Shown here: piece after piece, positions 1 through 8,104 of the stretch
Layout: each line of letters starts with the position of its first letter
How positions within the stretch are numbered: position 1 is the first letter of the stretch
IMG/VR virus record: IMGVR_UViG_3300035698_022414
Span: 1 to 21,564 of that record
Origin: a virus
Length of the DNA: 21,564 nucleotides
Direction: 5' to 3' (one strand)
Position numbers and translations under genes: made by a program
Notes under the pieces: model-generated
What the model was told of the DNA's origin: nothing
Databases searched by the model: none
The model's input: only the letters and a program-made list of their open reading frames with translations

Positions 1-3000
1 ACCGGCAAGCTTTCAGTTTATATTCAGACTAAAGACAACAGGACCGGAGAGGTTGGCTCTGTCGTTAAGTTGGCAGACGGTGTATCATATTATGATACTC
101 ACGACTATCCGGTTATCTGTGCTGATAAAGATCATCATCTGTATGTATTCTGGTCACACCATTACAGTGATCAATACTTCTTAAGAACCGCCGTAGAAAA
201 TGTTACAGGGTCGCTTGATGGTGAGCCTTCTTCTGGTAACTGGATTAACCCCGGAGGCTCAGGAGGTTCAACACCGAATAAGTCGGCTCTACCAATGGAG
301 TTCTCTGGTAGGCATACTTATTGTGTCACTTGGACTGTCCGCTGGGGTGAGAACGAACGGATATATGTCGGGTCGCGCGGAGGTATTGCTGACTATCACT
401 GGAAATACTATTACTCAGACGATAGTGGAGAGACCTGGTCAAGTGCTTACTATGTGGTCAATGATACCAGCTTAAATCATTATCGAGTTTATCTCTATGG
501 TTTGAGGCTTGATAGGAAGACTAACCGTCTTCATGTAGCATTCACCTTGAACTGGGTTCCCAGTACAGATATCCCCCAGGGTGTTTGGTATGCTTACTCG
601 GACTTTGACGACCAGACTTCACAGGGTTTCAAAGATTTCTACGATGTAGGAGAAACCAAACGAGGGGAGACATCAACAAGTAATTCCTCAACCGATCCTT
701 TGGATTACGATACCGATTCAGATTATAGAATAGTTGCGAGAGACGGCACAGACGGATACTTCATTGAAGACCTATTCTTGCTCGCAGATGGCAATCCATA
801 CGTTCTTTTTGAACATAAAGACCCGATCTCAGCTTATGCCGCTTTAACTGATATTGAAGGCGCTAAATGGAATTCTGGGACAACCTCCTGGGATATAATT
901 CAGATAACCGCCGGTGACGATGCCGGAGATGATGACATACCCAAGCTCCGTGTTCGCCGAAGTGGTGCTACAGGTATTACTGACCGTGATGGCAATCCTC
1001 ATATATTCTTTCCGTTCAGTGGCCGGGTAGATGCTATCGATCCTGAGAACTTCTCCGCTGAAATGATGGAGCTTATATCAGACGATGACGGTGATACTCT
1101 TACTATCCATATACTTTCCCGTAACAGTAGCGTTGGCGTTCCAATTGTTAATATCAAGCACGAATTGACTGATGATATCATCGAACTGGTATGGGTAAGT
1201 GGTAACGACATCTTTCTTTACCAGTCAGGCGTTTCTCCTTATGCAAAAGTCCAGCCAGACGGTAACGATCTCAGGATAATGCACGGTTCGACACAGATAC
1301 ATCGTATTATGGATTATACGAATCTCAATGAATCAACTATCCGGTTCAAGTTACCAGAAACTATACCGGCAAATAAACCAAACGGTGCGGACGACCTGTA
1401 TTTGATATATTGCAACAGGGGGGAAACGGTTAATCCCAATGCTGACCCTGATGAAGTCTGGGATATTCTTTTTGAAAACTATGAAGAGTTTGCTGAAGAC
1501 GATGTCCTTGAGGATGAATCCGATTGGGTAGATGACAGTGCTTCGGGTAAAGAGGGCGTTGTTTATTTTTCTCCTCCGAGTCACGCCAATAAAGTCTTCG
1601 CTGGTCGTGCGAGTGTATATTTCACAGAGGCCGGTGGAGCTACTTTTGTGTTTGATGCACTGACGACAGCGGGTTCAGGGCAAAGTAACCTTTATATCTT
1701 GGCTGGTATGTGGATCGAAGATTCCGGACTTGATACGGACTATGGATATGTCGAAATAAAAAATAATGACACCGGAGCGGTTTTCCGTGTTGGTGGCAGT
1801 TTATTACCGACATCGGGGAATACTTCAAGGTACTACGACGGTTCTTGGCATAATGTTACAGCTAAAGGTTTTATGCCGAAGAACATGCACCAGATTGAGA
1901 TTCAGGTGACATCTGATGGTGTCTCAGCATGGATAGATGGTCATCTGGTCTGTGAAGATAACGCGGTCTTGACAAAAGCCCATCAAGTAAGTCTCTGGAG
2001 TGACAAAGAATGGTTCATGGACAAGGTGATCGTCGGGCAGGTGGTACCAGACACAACAATAACTCTTAGCGATGAAGAGCTTCGTGGCTTCTTCATGGAT
2101 GCTACCCTTCAGGGATCAGGAACATTCAAATGTAACATGGACGCGACCTTTGGTGGTTATATCACAAGATCCGCATCAGGGTTGAGCTTTGATCGGACTG
2201 CTTCTATTGGTAACAATACGAGAATCCAATCTGAAAAGCTGGATTCCAATACCATAGACAACATATCTCAAATCGATATATCTGGTAAGAAAGCGACAAC
2301 AAGCAGGTCTCAGGTCGAAATCCAAGAGTCGAATGATGTTAGCAACAGGTCTCAGATAAGTATTGCTAACGAAAATGTAATAACAAACAGATTGGAACTT
2401 GAGAATCTGGAATCGGACAACATAGACAACAGGATTCAAACAAGCATTGTTGGTGGGAGAACGATAAAAAGTCGATTGCCAGTTGAGAAGCTGGAATCTA
2501 ATGACATAGACGGCAGGATTCAACTCAGCGTTGTCGGTGGGAAAATAATAACGAATAAATTGCAGATCGAAAGTCTGGAATCTAATAGCGCAGACAGTGG
2601 AATTCAACTCAGCGTTGCTAAGGGTGAAACTACAACAAGTAAGTCTCAGATAGAAAGAGTCCAAACATCAGATATTGCAAACAGGATACAACAAGATATT
2701 GTTCGTGCGAGGGTATACTTTACCAGTGCGCAGTTGGAGCGACTCAAAACAGATATAACCGAAAGCAGGATTCAATCTGAGGCTGTCAATTCAAGAAGTA
2801 TCTCCAATAGATCGCAACTCGACAATCTTAAGACAGGCACGACCGAGGGTAAGGTTCAAGTTGAAGCGGTCAATTCAAGGGGTATCTCCGGTAGGGCACA
2901 GGTCGAGGGTCTCAAAACCGATGAAACCGAAAGTAAGATTCGGATCGAAGCCGCCAATACAAGTGATGTTTATAATAGAGTTCAGATTGAGGGTCAAAAG

Positions 3001-4776
3001 ACTGATAGTACCGAGGGTAGAGTCCTGACCGAGACTATCAATTCGAGAAATGTTTCTAATAAAGTTCAGATAGAAGGTCGAGAAACAGATTCTGCAAGTG
3101 TATCTATTCCCAATGAGCGTTCTATCTCTGCGAGTGAATCGAGCCGGTCACAAATTGGTGTGTCCAAAACAGAAAGCATTAAGAGTAGAATCCAACATGA
3201 GGTAATCAATGCGAGGGTTATTAAGGGCAGATCGCAAATAGAAAGTCTCCAAACTGATGTAAATGATAGCCACATCCCTATTGAAAGCTCATCTACAACG
3301 AATAGATCAGACACTATTCCCTTAGATAAACGACAGACTTCCAGGGCGGCGACTCCGATCAATCTCGATTCTTTGAGAGAGACCAAATCTAATGTCCAGT
3401 TAAACCAGGAAATGAATCAAGGGGAGACATCAAGTGCTCGACAGGAGATGGATAGTACAGAGGGATTCTCTGATAATTCACGGTATCCGGTAGATAAAAA
3501 AGGAAGCATTGTCTCAAGCATTCGCATCAACCAGGAATGGCAAGGGCGGGTGACGTTTGAGTCCAGTGCCAAGATACCAATCGAATACAGGGGTTCGGTC
3601 TATCATTCGATGAGATTGCAGCATTCAAATAAGAACACGTTAGCTGTGGGCGGTCCGATACAATTGTCTTACAACGGGTCGATCTTATGTGATAGTCATA
3701 TCTTAATTGATACGATTAGCAGGTTAGCACACTCGAGTAGAATTTACCATGAAGCGTTAGAAGCGTTTGAGACCTCTGCCATAATTGCCGTAGGCAGAAG
3801 CATTGAAATGGTTCTGTCTTCCCAGATTCCAAATGATATTCGTGAAACCTTAATCCGTAGTTTGCGGATACCGGTCGAAATGATCGGCGAAGAGATTATG
3901 TCCGCGTCCTGTCAGTTTCCTATAAACTGGCAAGCTCAATTCCAATCCAACGGTAGTATCCTTCTTGGGTTTGGTGAGGAAATTATTACGCTGGCTCGAT
4001 TCGGTCTTGGAAGGGATAAAAAGGTTGAGACCAGTTCTCAGATTCCAAGCAACATTGATACTATTACTTCTTTAATCCAACATGTGACAATGGAGTCCCT
4101 GTCCCTGCTGTCAACATCGGTTCCTTATCCGATGGAATATGGAGTTCTGAGCCATTCCAGCATAAGGACGGCACTGGAATCAGCAGCAACATTCGAGGGT
4201 GATGTCCAAATACCGTTGCTTGTGAGCGGGACAAATGTAATGTCCGGTGGAATTCGTATCCCATTATTGACAAGATCAAAACTTGCGGTTCAATCACATA
4301 TACCGCTCGAGAGTAGAAGCACTCTTGAAAATGTTGGTGGTCGAGTGATTGTAGACTGGGGTTCCAAGACCAGTTCGGGTTTCAGGATTATGCAATCTAT
4401 CGGTATGGAAGTAATATCGAGTGCTCATGTAATATCTGAATGGTTAGATCAGATCGGCGCGACCGGCACTATTCAATTGGACTCGGTCAATAATACTACC
4501 GTCTCGGGTCTGCGTATCAATATAGAGCATGGGGAGAAATTCATAACATCAAGTTTCATTCCTCTTGAAACACTGAAGGCTCTCAGTTTTGAAGGGCGCA
4601 TATCCTTGTTATCAATTGGCTATAGTGTCCTTCTTCTAACAATCGCAAATGCGCAGATGTTGATACCTCGAATCAGCGCAGTACAAATGAAAGTTCCACA
4701 AATCGAAGACGTGTTAATGAAGATAGCGGACGTGATGGAAGCAGAAATCATTGGAGCGGATCATGATAACAATTAG
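1..4776 (+). CDS. Giant repetitive tail fibre / adhesin-like protein (5' partial)
   Basis: The frame is open from base 1, so the true start lies upstream. The first in-window candidate, a TTG at 70, has no convincing ribosome binding site. At least 1,591 residues are encoded here. Order of parts: (a) about nt 70-1290, a beta-propeller-like region with an Asp-box/BNR motif (SDDSGETW, nt 415-438) and repeated aromatic-rich strands, as in sialidase-like propellers; (b) about nt 1290-1500, a stretch resembling DUF2341 linkers (LYLIYCNRG); (c) about nt 1560-2060, a concanavalin/LamG-like jelly roll with a W-I-D-G motif; (d) about nt 2221-4640, some 55 tandem 14-15-residue repeats; (e) a short repeat-free C-terminus. 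Propeller plus lectin fold plus a long repeat shaft suggests a carbohydrate-binding fibre or side spike; that role is inferred. It is unusual in lying upstream of the head genes, not after the baseplate. Confidence 0.75.
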   Translation, partial: TGKLSVYIQTKDNRTGEVGSVVKLADGVSYYDTHDYPVICADKDHHLYVFWSHHYSDQYFLRTAVENVTGSLDGEPSSGNWINPGGSGGSTPNKSALPMEFSGRHTYCVTWTVRWGENERIYVGSRGGIADYHWKYYYSDDSGETWSSAYYVVNDTSLNHYRVYLYGLRLDRKTNRLHVAFTLNWVPSTDIPQGVWYAYSDFDDQTSQGFKDFYDVGETKRGETSTSNSSTDPLDYDTDSDYRIVARDGTDGYFIEDLFLLADGNPYVLFEHKDPISAYAALTDIEGAKWNSGTTSWDIIQITAGDDAGDDDIPKLRVRRSGATGITDRDGNPHIFFPFSGRVDAIDPENFSAEMMELISDDDGDTLTIHILSRNSSVGVPIVNIKHELTDDIIELVWVSGNDIFLYQSGVSPYAKVQPDGNDLRIMHGSTQIHRIMDYTNLNESTIRFKLPETIPANKPNGADDLYLIYCNRGETVNPNADPDEVWDILFENYEEFAEDDVLEDESDWVDDSASGKEGVVYFSPPSHANKVFAGRASVYFTEAGGATFVFDALTTAGSGQSNLYILAGMWIEDSGLDTDYGYVEIKNNDTGAVFRVGGSLLPTSGNTSRYYDGSWHNVTAKGFMPKNMHQIEIQVTSDGVSAWIDGHLVCEDNAVLTKAHQVSLWSDKEWFMDKVIVGQVVPDTTITLSDEELRGFFMDATLQGSGTFKCNMDATFGGYITRSASGLSFDRTASIGNNTRIQSEKLDSNTIDNISQIDISGKKATTSRSQVEIQESNDVSNRSQISIANENVITNRLELENLESDNIDNRIQTSIVGGRTIKSRLPVEKLESNDIDGRIQLSVVGGKIITNKLQIESLESNSADSGIQLSVAKGETTTSKSQIERVQTSDIANRIQQDIVRARVYFTSAQLERLKTDITESRIQSEAVNSRSISNRSQLDNLKTGTTEGKVQVEAVNSRGISGRAQVEGLKTDETESKIRIEAANTSDVYNRVQIEGQKTDSTEGRVLTETINSRNVSNKVQIEGRETDSASVSIPNERSISASESSRSQIGVSKTESIKSRIQHEVINARVIKGRSQIESLQTDVNDSHIPIESSSTTNRSDTIPLDKRQTSRAATPINLDSLRETKSNVQLNQEMNQGETSSARQEMDSTEGFSDNSRYPVDKKGSIVSSIRINQEWQGRVTFESSAKIPIEYRGSVYHSMRLQHSNKNTLAVGGPIQLSYNGSILCDSHILIDTISRLAHSSRIYHEALEAFETSAIIAVGRSIEMVLSSQIPNDIRETLIRSLRIPVEMIGEEIMSASCQFPINWQAQFQSNGSILLGFGEEIITLARFGLGRDKKVETSSQIPSNIDTITSLIQHVTMESLSLLSTSVPYPMEYGVLSHSSIRTALESAATFEGDVQIPLLVSGTNVMSGGIRIPLLTRSKLAVQSHIPLESRSTLENVGGRVIVDWGSKTSSGFRIMQSIGMEVISSAHVISEWLDQIGATGTIQLDSVNNTTVSGLRINIEHGEKFITSSFIPLETLKALSFEGRISLLSIGYSVLLLTIANAQMLIPRISAVQMKVPQIEDVLMKIADVMEAEIIGADHDNN
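2221..4640 (+). repeat. 14-residue (42-nt) tandem coding repeats, 84-nt super-period
   Basis: Within the fibre gene the protein repeats every 14 (sometimes 13 or 15) residues about 55 times. In the first zone (about 2221-3300) two unit types alternate: one like K-Q-I-E-x-L-K-T-D, the next like R-I-Q-x-E-A-V-N-S-R-x-I-S-N. This gives a 28-residue unit that is visible in the DNA: GTCAATTCAAG recurs at 2785 and 2869, and AGGATTCAA at 2431 and 2515, each 84 nt apart. The second zone (about 3300-4640) is more diverged, with proline and aromatic residues, and follows S-x-I-P-I-E-x-x-G-x-x-x-x-S. Alternating hydrophobic/polar strands with turns suggest a trimeric beta-fibrous shaft of triple beta-spiral type. 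The fold is inferred, not seen. Confidence 0.85.
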
Positions 4777-5170
4777 ATGTATAGATTCCGAAACGGGTAA
4801 AATGGCCGTTGTGCCTCAAGGATGTACCAGCCTTCTGACCTTTTCGCTTAGAGATTATGATCGCCTCAAGACGGTCGGTCAATCGCAAATAGATACTGCA
4901 ACCATGACGTTGATAGATCATGATTCCGGGGGGATTATTGGTGAGCAGGAGGACATTGACGTAAAGAATTGTTTCGATTCTAACGGCACATTCAAGAAGA
5001 TTGTATCAGCTAATTATAACAATATCATATCATCAAGCGAAAGGATCACGGAAGAATTACACATCGCTAAGATCACCGTTTCAGCTACCGGTGAAGATGG
5101 GGCTATTGTTGAAACACGAGAATTCCACTTCATGGTCGGCAACCAAATACATGTACCAAATATGACTTAA
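4763..5170 (+). CDS. Small beta-rich structural protein, unknown function
   Basis: This encodes 135 residues from ATG 4763, chosen because GGAG (4753-4756) lies 6 nt upstream. A TTG at 4751 in the same frame has no such site. The gene overlaps the end of the fibre gene, which suggests translational coupling. The protein is soluble, has no signal peptide or membrane segment, and is rich in alternating polar/hydrophobic strands, including an acidic middle (GEQEDIDV) and a C-terminal strand pair (EFHFMVGNQIHV). It resembles the small Ig-like or baseplate-upper-type proteins found beside phage fibre genes, but I recognise no specific family. Position directly after the fibre suggests a fibre attachment, chaperone or accessory surface role; this is inference. 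Confidence 0.6.
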   Translation: MITIRCIDSETGKMAVVPQGCTSLLTFSLRDYDRLKTVGQSQIDTATMTLIDHDSGGIIGEQEDIDVKNCFDSNGTFKKIVSANYNNIISSSERITEELHIAKITVSATGEDGAIVETREFHFMVGNQIHVPNMT

Positions 5171-5183
5171 GGAGGACAGTAAA

Positions 5184-6416
5184 ATGTCAGTATCACCGAA
5201 GGATATTTATTACCATCTGCCCGCTACAAGAGCGGATGATGACGACACTAAAGACATTGGTGGAGCCATTGATAAGACAGGGAAAATGTCATTTAAGCAA
5301 TTGGGCGCTACCGGAATCCTGAAAGCTATAGGCGAATCTGCAGCGGACACAACCCAGAAACTCACCGCTTACGGTCGTAATGCTTCTGGGGAATTGATCA
5401 ATGAGGTTCTAAGCCTTGACGGTCAGACCGAAGTTGATGGAAGTACATCGTTCAAGTCCATAATGAAGGTATTGAAAGATGCCGAATGTGCCGGTGCTAC
5501 AGCCGTGTATTCGAGTCAAGGGCAAGTTACAGGGACAGCAGACTCTGGGAGTACCGATTCTATGGTACTGGAAGCGGCCGACGATGAGGTTGAAGATTTC
5601 TACAAGGGATGTGTGATTATAACCACTGCCGGCACCGGTGATAATCAGATCAGAGAGGCCTTGTACTCTCGTACCGATGGCACTAATACGACAGTATATT
5701 TCCGGACAGCAACGGCTGTTGGTAACGATACAGAGTATATCTTAGCTGACGGTGTTGTCTTTGAGAATGCTGTCAATGAAATTGATGAAGTCCGTATTGC
5801 CGGTTACGATGTAGCCGCTGAAGCTGAAGGTGGAAGCGATAAATATGTTGTTGAGAAGTTCTTTATTTTCAACAATTCGGCACAGGCTTTGACGAATTCA
5901 GTTGTCAAAAAGCTGTTGACCGGAATTGAGTCCGGTGCCGTATCGAAAACAATCAATAATGCTGCGGCAGTTGACAAGAGCGGTGGCAAGACTGGCATCC
6001 CTTTGACTGCTCACGGATTCTCAACAGGAGCCATGATCGAGGTTAATGGAACCACGAACTATGATGGTGCCTATACGGTCGATGCTACTTCATCTACGGA
6101 CGAGATTGTTATAACAGCGACCTATAGTGCTGAAAATTTTGGCGGGACTGAAACTGTCAGAAATGCTAATGTTTCGTTTGCATTAGAAACTACACTTGAC
6201 GGATCGGGAAAGAATGGAGCTGCTAATAACCGATACGTTGAGCCACCGTCTGGAACCGGAGACTTCAATAGTCTTGATAAGGATGTACCAAACTCTGGCA
6301 CCCTTTCGGCAGGTTCCGCTGTAGGTGTTTGGTTGATGGAACACCTGCCAGCAGGTGCTGAAGCCGTCAGGAATTATGTTGAATTCCAAATCACTGGACA
6401 GAGTGACGCCGCATAA
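5184..6416 (+). CDS. Modular virion surface protein (head fibre or decoration type)
   Basis: This encodes 410 residues with a strong site (AGGAGG, about 8 nt before ATG). Two modules common in phage surface proteins are visible. Residues about 108-180 carry the D-F-Y-K-G ... T-A-G-T-G-D-N-Q-I-R pattern of small beta modules often found in phage structural proteins. Residues about 258-327 carry A-H-G-F-S-T-G ... V-N-G-T-T-N-Y-D-G-A-Y-T-V, a motif repeatedly seen in phage tail and head-fibre proteins, sometimes annotated by weak similarity as a ubiquitin-activating E1 FCCH domain. The C-terminal part (P-P-S-G-T-G ... V-W-L-M-E) resembles a virion-assembly domain. There are no signal peptide or membrane segments. 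It is followed by a 1-nt overlap with the MuF-like gene, so it belongs to the same transcript. A structural role is likely; its site on the particle is not known. Confidence 0.6.
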   Translation: MSVSPKDIYYHLPATRADDDDTKDIGGAIDKTGKMSFKQLGATGILKAIGESAADTTQKLTAYGRNASGELINEVLSLDGQTEVDGSTSFKSIMKVLKDAECAGATAVYSSQGQVTGTADSGSTDSMVLEAADDEVEDFYKGCVIITTAGTGDNQIREALYSRTDGTNTTVYFRTATAVGNDTEYILADGVVFENAVNEIDEVRIAGYDVAAEAEGGSDKYVVEKFFIFNNSAQALTNSVVKKLLTGIESGAVSKTINNAAAVDKSGGKTGIPLTAHGFSTGAMIEVNGTTNYDGAYTVDATSSTDEIVITATYSAENFGGTETVRNANVSFALETTLDGSGKNGAANNRYVEPPSGTGDFNSLDKDVPNSGTLSAGSAVGVWLMEHLPAGAEAVRNYVEFQITGQSDAA

Positions 6417-7351
6417 TGAAGTTTGATTTATCAAACATCACTCTCGATCAAGCAGAAGCCGGGTTAGAGGTTGTTGAGAATTTTCTTGACGACCTCACCG
6501 GCATCCCTATAGCTAAAGGGGAAGGGACGAAACTGCCAGGGGAGGATAATCTCATTGAGTTGTTTCTTGTCCAATGGGCGAAGGGTTCTGAGGAATCGGC
6601 AAACAAGGCGATGAAAGAGTTGATCAATGGCTCAGGGGCACTAACAGATAAACAAATTGATAATGCCATGAAATCATTTAAGATTGAACTTGATCAAACA
6701 TTTGTTGAACCTGTTGGCAAAGCTCTCCCAGAAATACTCACCAACGCTTACAAAACCGCAAAACAAAAAGTCGTCAAGTCTCATAGTACAAAGATGATCT
6801 GGAAGGAAATAGACAAAGAGGCCACAGCATGGCTGGCAGAACATCACATGTACTGGGTAGGAACCTACTACGACGACAAACTCAGCAAAGCACTGCGAGA
6901 GACAGTGATTGCCGGAATGAAAGAAGGGCATGGCCGGGAAGCTATCGGTCAGACACTTAAGGATTTCTTTGACGGATATCCCGGTGTTCGCAATAAGCCA
7001 GCAAATTACTGGCGTGGGATGGCCGCCAATGGAATCAACAGATCACGGCAATTCGGTTTGATACAGGGATACGAAGATGTTGGTGTGACCGAATTGGAAG
7101 TGGTAGCTGTTATTGATCAGAGGACCAGTAGCATTTGCAAAGAGATGAATGGCCGTATTATTCCTGTATCCTCTGCTATTAACCAGCGGGACCAACTGAT
7201 GGAAGCTGAAGACCCTGAAGATGTAAAAACAATCTCTCCCTGGTTGAGTGCGGCAACTATCAAAGGTAAAAGCGACAGCTATGTTGTCAGTCAAGGTTTA
7301 GTCATGCCACCTTACCACTTCAATTGTAGGACAACGGTTGTAGAGAAGTAA
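6416..7351 (+). CDS. MuF-like phage head morphogenesis protein
   Basis: This 311-residue protein resembles Mu gpF / SPP1 gp7, minor head proteins that bind the portal and enter the prohead in low copy. The helical N-terminal two thirds is followed by the conserved MuF core: I-D-Q-R-T-S-S-I-C-K-E-M-N-G-R (residues about 233-247) and the C-terminal P-P-Y-H-F-N-C-R-T (about 298-306), with C241, H301 and C304 as the usual metal-ligand-like residues. ATG 6416 overlaps the TAA of the previous gene (TAATG) and has only a weak ribosome site, so re-initiation is likely. No toxin-like C-terminal fusion, sometimes carried by MuF proteins, is present. The protein ends right after the CRT motif. In related phages the portal gene precedes MuF; here surface protein genes do. 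Confidence 0.88.
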   Translation: MKFDLSNITLDQAEAGLEVVENFLDDLTGIPIAKGEGTKLPGEDNLIELFLVQWAKGSEESANKAMKELINGSGALTDKQIDNAMKSFKIELDQTFVEPVGKALPEILTNAYKTAKQKVVKSHSTKMIWKEIDKEATAWLAEHHMYWVGTYYDDKLSKALRETVIAGMKEGHGREAIGQTLKDFFDGYPGVRNKPANYWRGMAANGINRSRQFGLIQGYEDVGVTELEVVAVIDQRTSSICKEMNGRIIPVSSAINQRDQLMEAEDPEDVKTISPWLSAATIKGKSDSYVVSQGLVMPPYHFNCRTTVVEK

Positions 7352-7394
7352 AACAGTTAATCCCCCAAAAACTTTCACCAACACTATCAAAATG

Positions 7395-7429
7395 TATTCC
7401 AAAATGCAACGAGCCATACGATTGGAATA
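7395..7429 (+). other. 8-bp inverted repeat in intergenic gap
   Basis: TATTCCAA (7395-7402) and TTGGAATA (7422-7429) can form an 8-bp stem with a 19-nt loop. This lies in the largest non-coding gap of the window (about 7352-7475). There is no following T-run, so it is not a standard intrinsic terminator. It could be an operator, an mRNA processing or stability hairpin, or chance. Confidence 0.3.
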
Positions 7430-7475
7430 GACAAAACACCTTCCTCTGTTGACAATTGTTTTGAACGGAGGAAAA

Positions 7476-8096
7476 GTGGCAGATTTTGGTGAGACGATTT
7501 TCAAGGTTCTTCAGGATTCAGATGTTGTCCGGCTCAAACCCGGTGCTCTGGTTCAGTTTTATTTAAGTGGTACAGATACTCTCCAGTGGGAAGGGACAAC
7601 CAATACTGGCGGGGATTTCTCTATCCCTTCGCTTCCAACAGGCAAATATGATATCAAGATTGATGGCACACTGATTAAATCTTTCCATCACGTCAAGGCT
7701 GATCACGAGCATTCATCCAATCAATCGTGGCAATTCTTTGTAAGTGGCGCCATCTCATCTGATCAGAATGAAGTGAACTCAATACCCGTCTTCGGGACAA
7801 ATGTTTCGGGAACGATAGACCACATCACGGTCTCAGCGGAAGCCTGTGACGCGACCGGTGACATTGTTGCCCATTTACTGAAGGGGTCAAAGAACGGGTC
7901 GTCCGTTCTTACTTTTGCGGCAGACTCTGTCTGGAACCACCAGGTCAACCCAGGCGCCATGAATAGATATCTCCATACAGATGATAATCCGGGCATCTCA
8001 ATTAGCGCCGGTGAATGTTTGACCCTCGGGATAGATTATGTCGCAACGTCGGTCGCGGGATTAACCGTCCTGATAGTATTCAGACCTGATGAATAG
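7476..8096 (+). CDS. Two-domain phage structural protein, unknown function
   Basis: This encodes 206 residues from GTG 7476, preferred because GGAGG (7467-7471) lies 4 nt upstream. An in-frame TTG at 7449 would start nine codons earlier and place this site inside the gene. Residues about 15-75 look like a prealbumin/carboxypeptidase-regulatory-like beta-sandwich (G-T-T-N-T-G-G-D-F, then L-P-T-G-K-Y-D-I-K-I-D-G). Residues about 85-206 look like a jelly-roll module, with alternating strands and an ending L-T-V-L-I-V-F-R-P. Similar sandwich proteins decorate heads or fibres. It sits between the MuF and protease genes, an unusual place, and is preceded by the longest gap in the block, so it may be a later insertion. 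Function is inferred from fold-like features only. Confidence 0.6.
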   Translation: MADFGETIFKVLQDSDVVRLKPGALVQFYLSGTDTLQWEGTTNTGGDFSIPSLPTGKYDIKIDGTLIKSFHHVKADHEHSSNQSWQFFVSGAISSDQNEVNSIPVFGTNVSGTIDHITVSAEACDATGDIVAHLLKGSKNGSSVLTFAADSVWNHQVNPGAMNRYLHTDDNPGISISAGECLTLGIDYVATSVAGLTVLIVFRPDE

Positions 8097-8104
8097 AGGA
8101 TATT

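Noticed and set aside
2176-2664. Antisense 162-residue frame inside the fibre repeats
   Set aside because: It is periodic only because the fibre repeats are; no ribosome site and no protein-like composition.
2221-4640. CRISPR-like or non-coding satellite array
   Set aside because: The periodicity is in the coding frame with 42-nt units lacking fixed repeats and unique spacers.
6416-7351. MuF polymorphic-toxin fusion
   Set aside because: The protein stops just after the C-R-T motif; no extra toxin domain.
7449-7475. TTGACA and a TTG start nine codons upstream of GTG 7476
   Set aside because: No -10 box at the right distance, and the TTG start would place GGAGG inside the gene. The GTG fits the ribosome site better.
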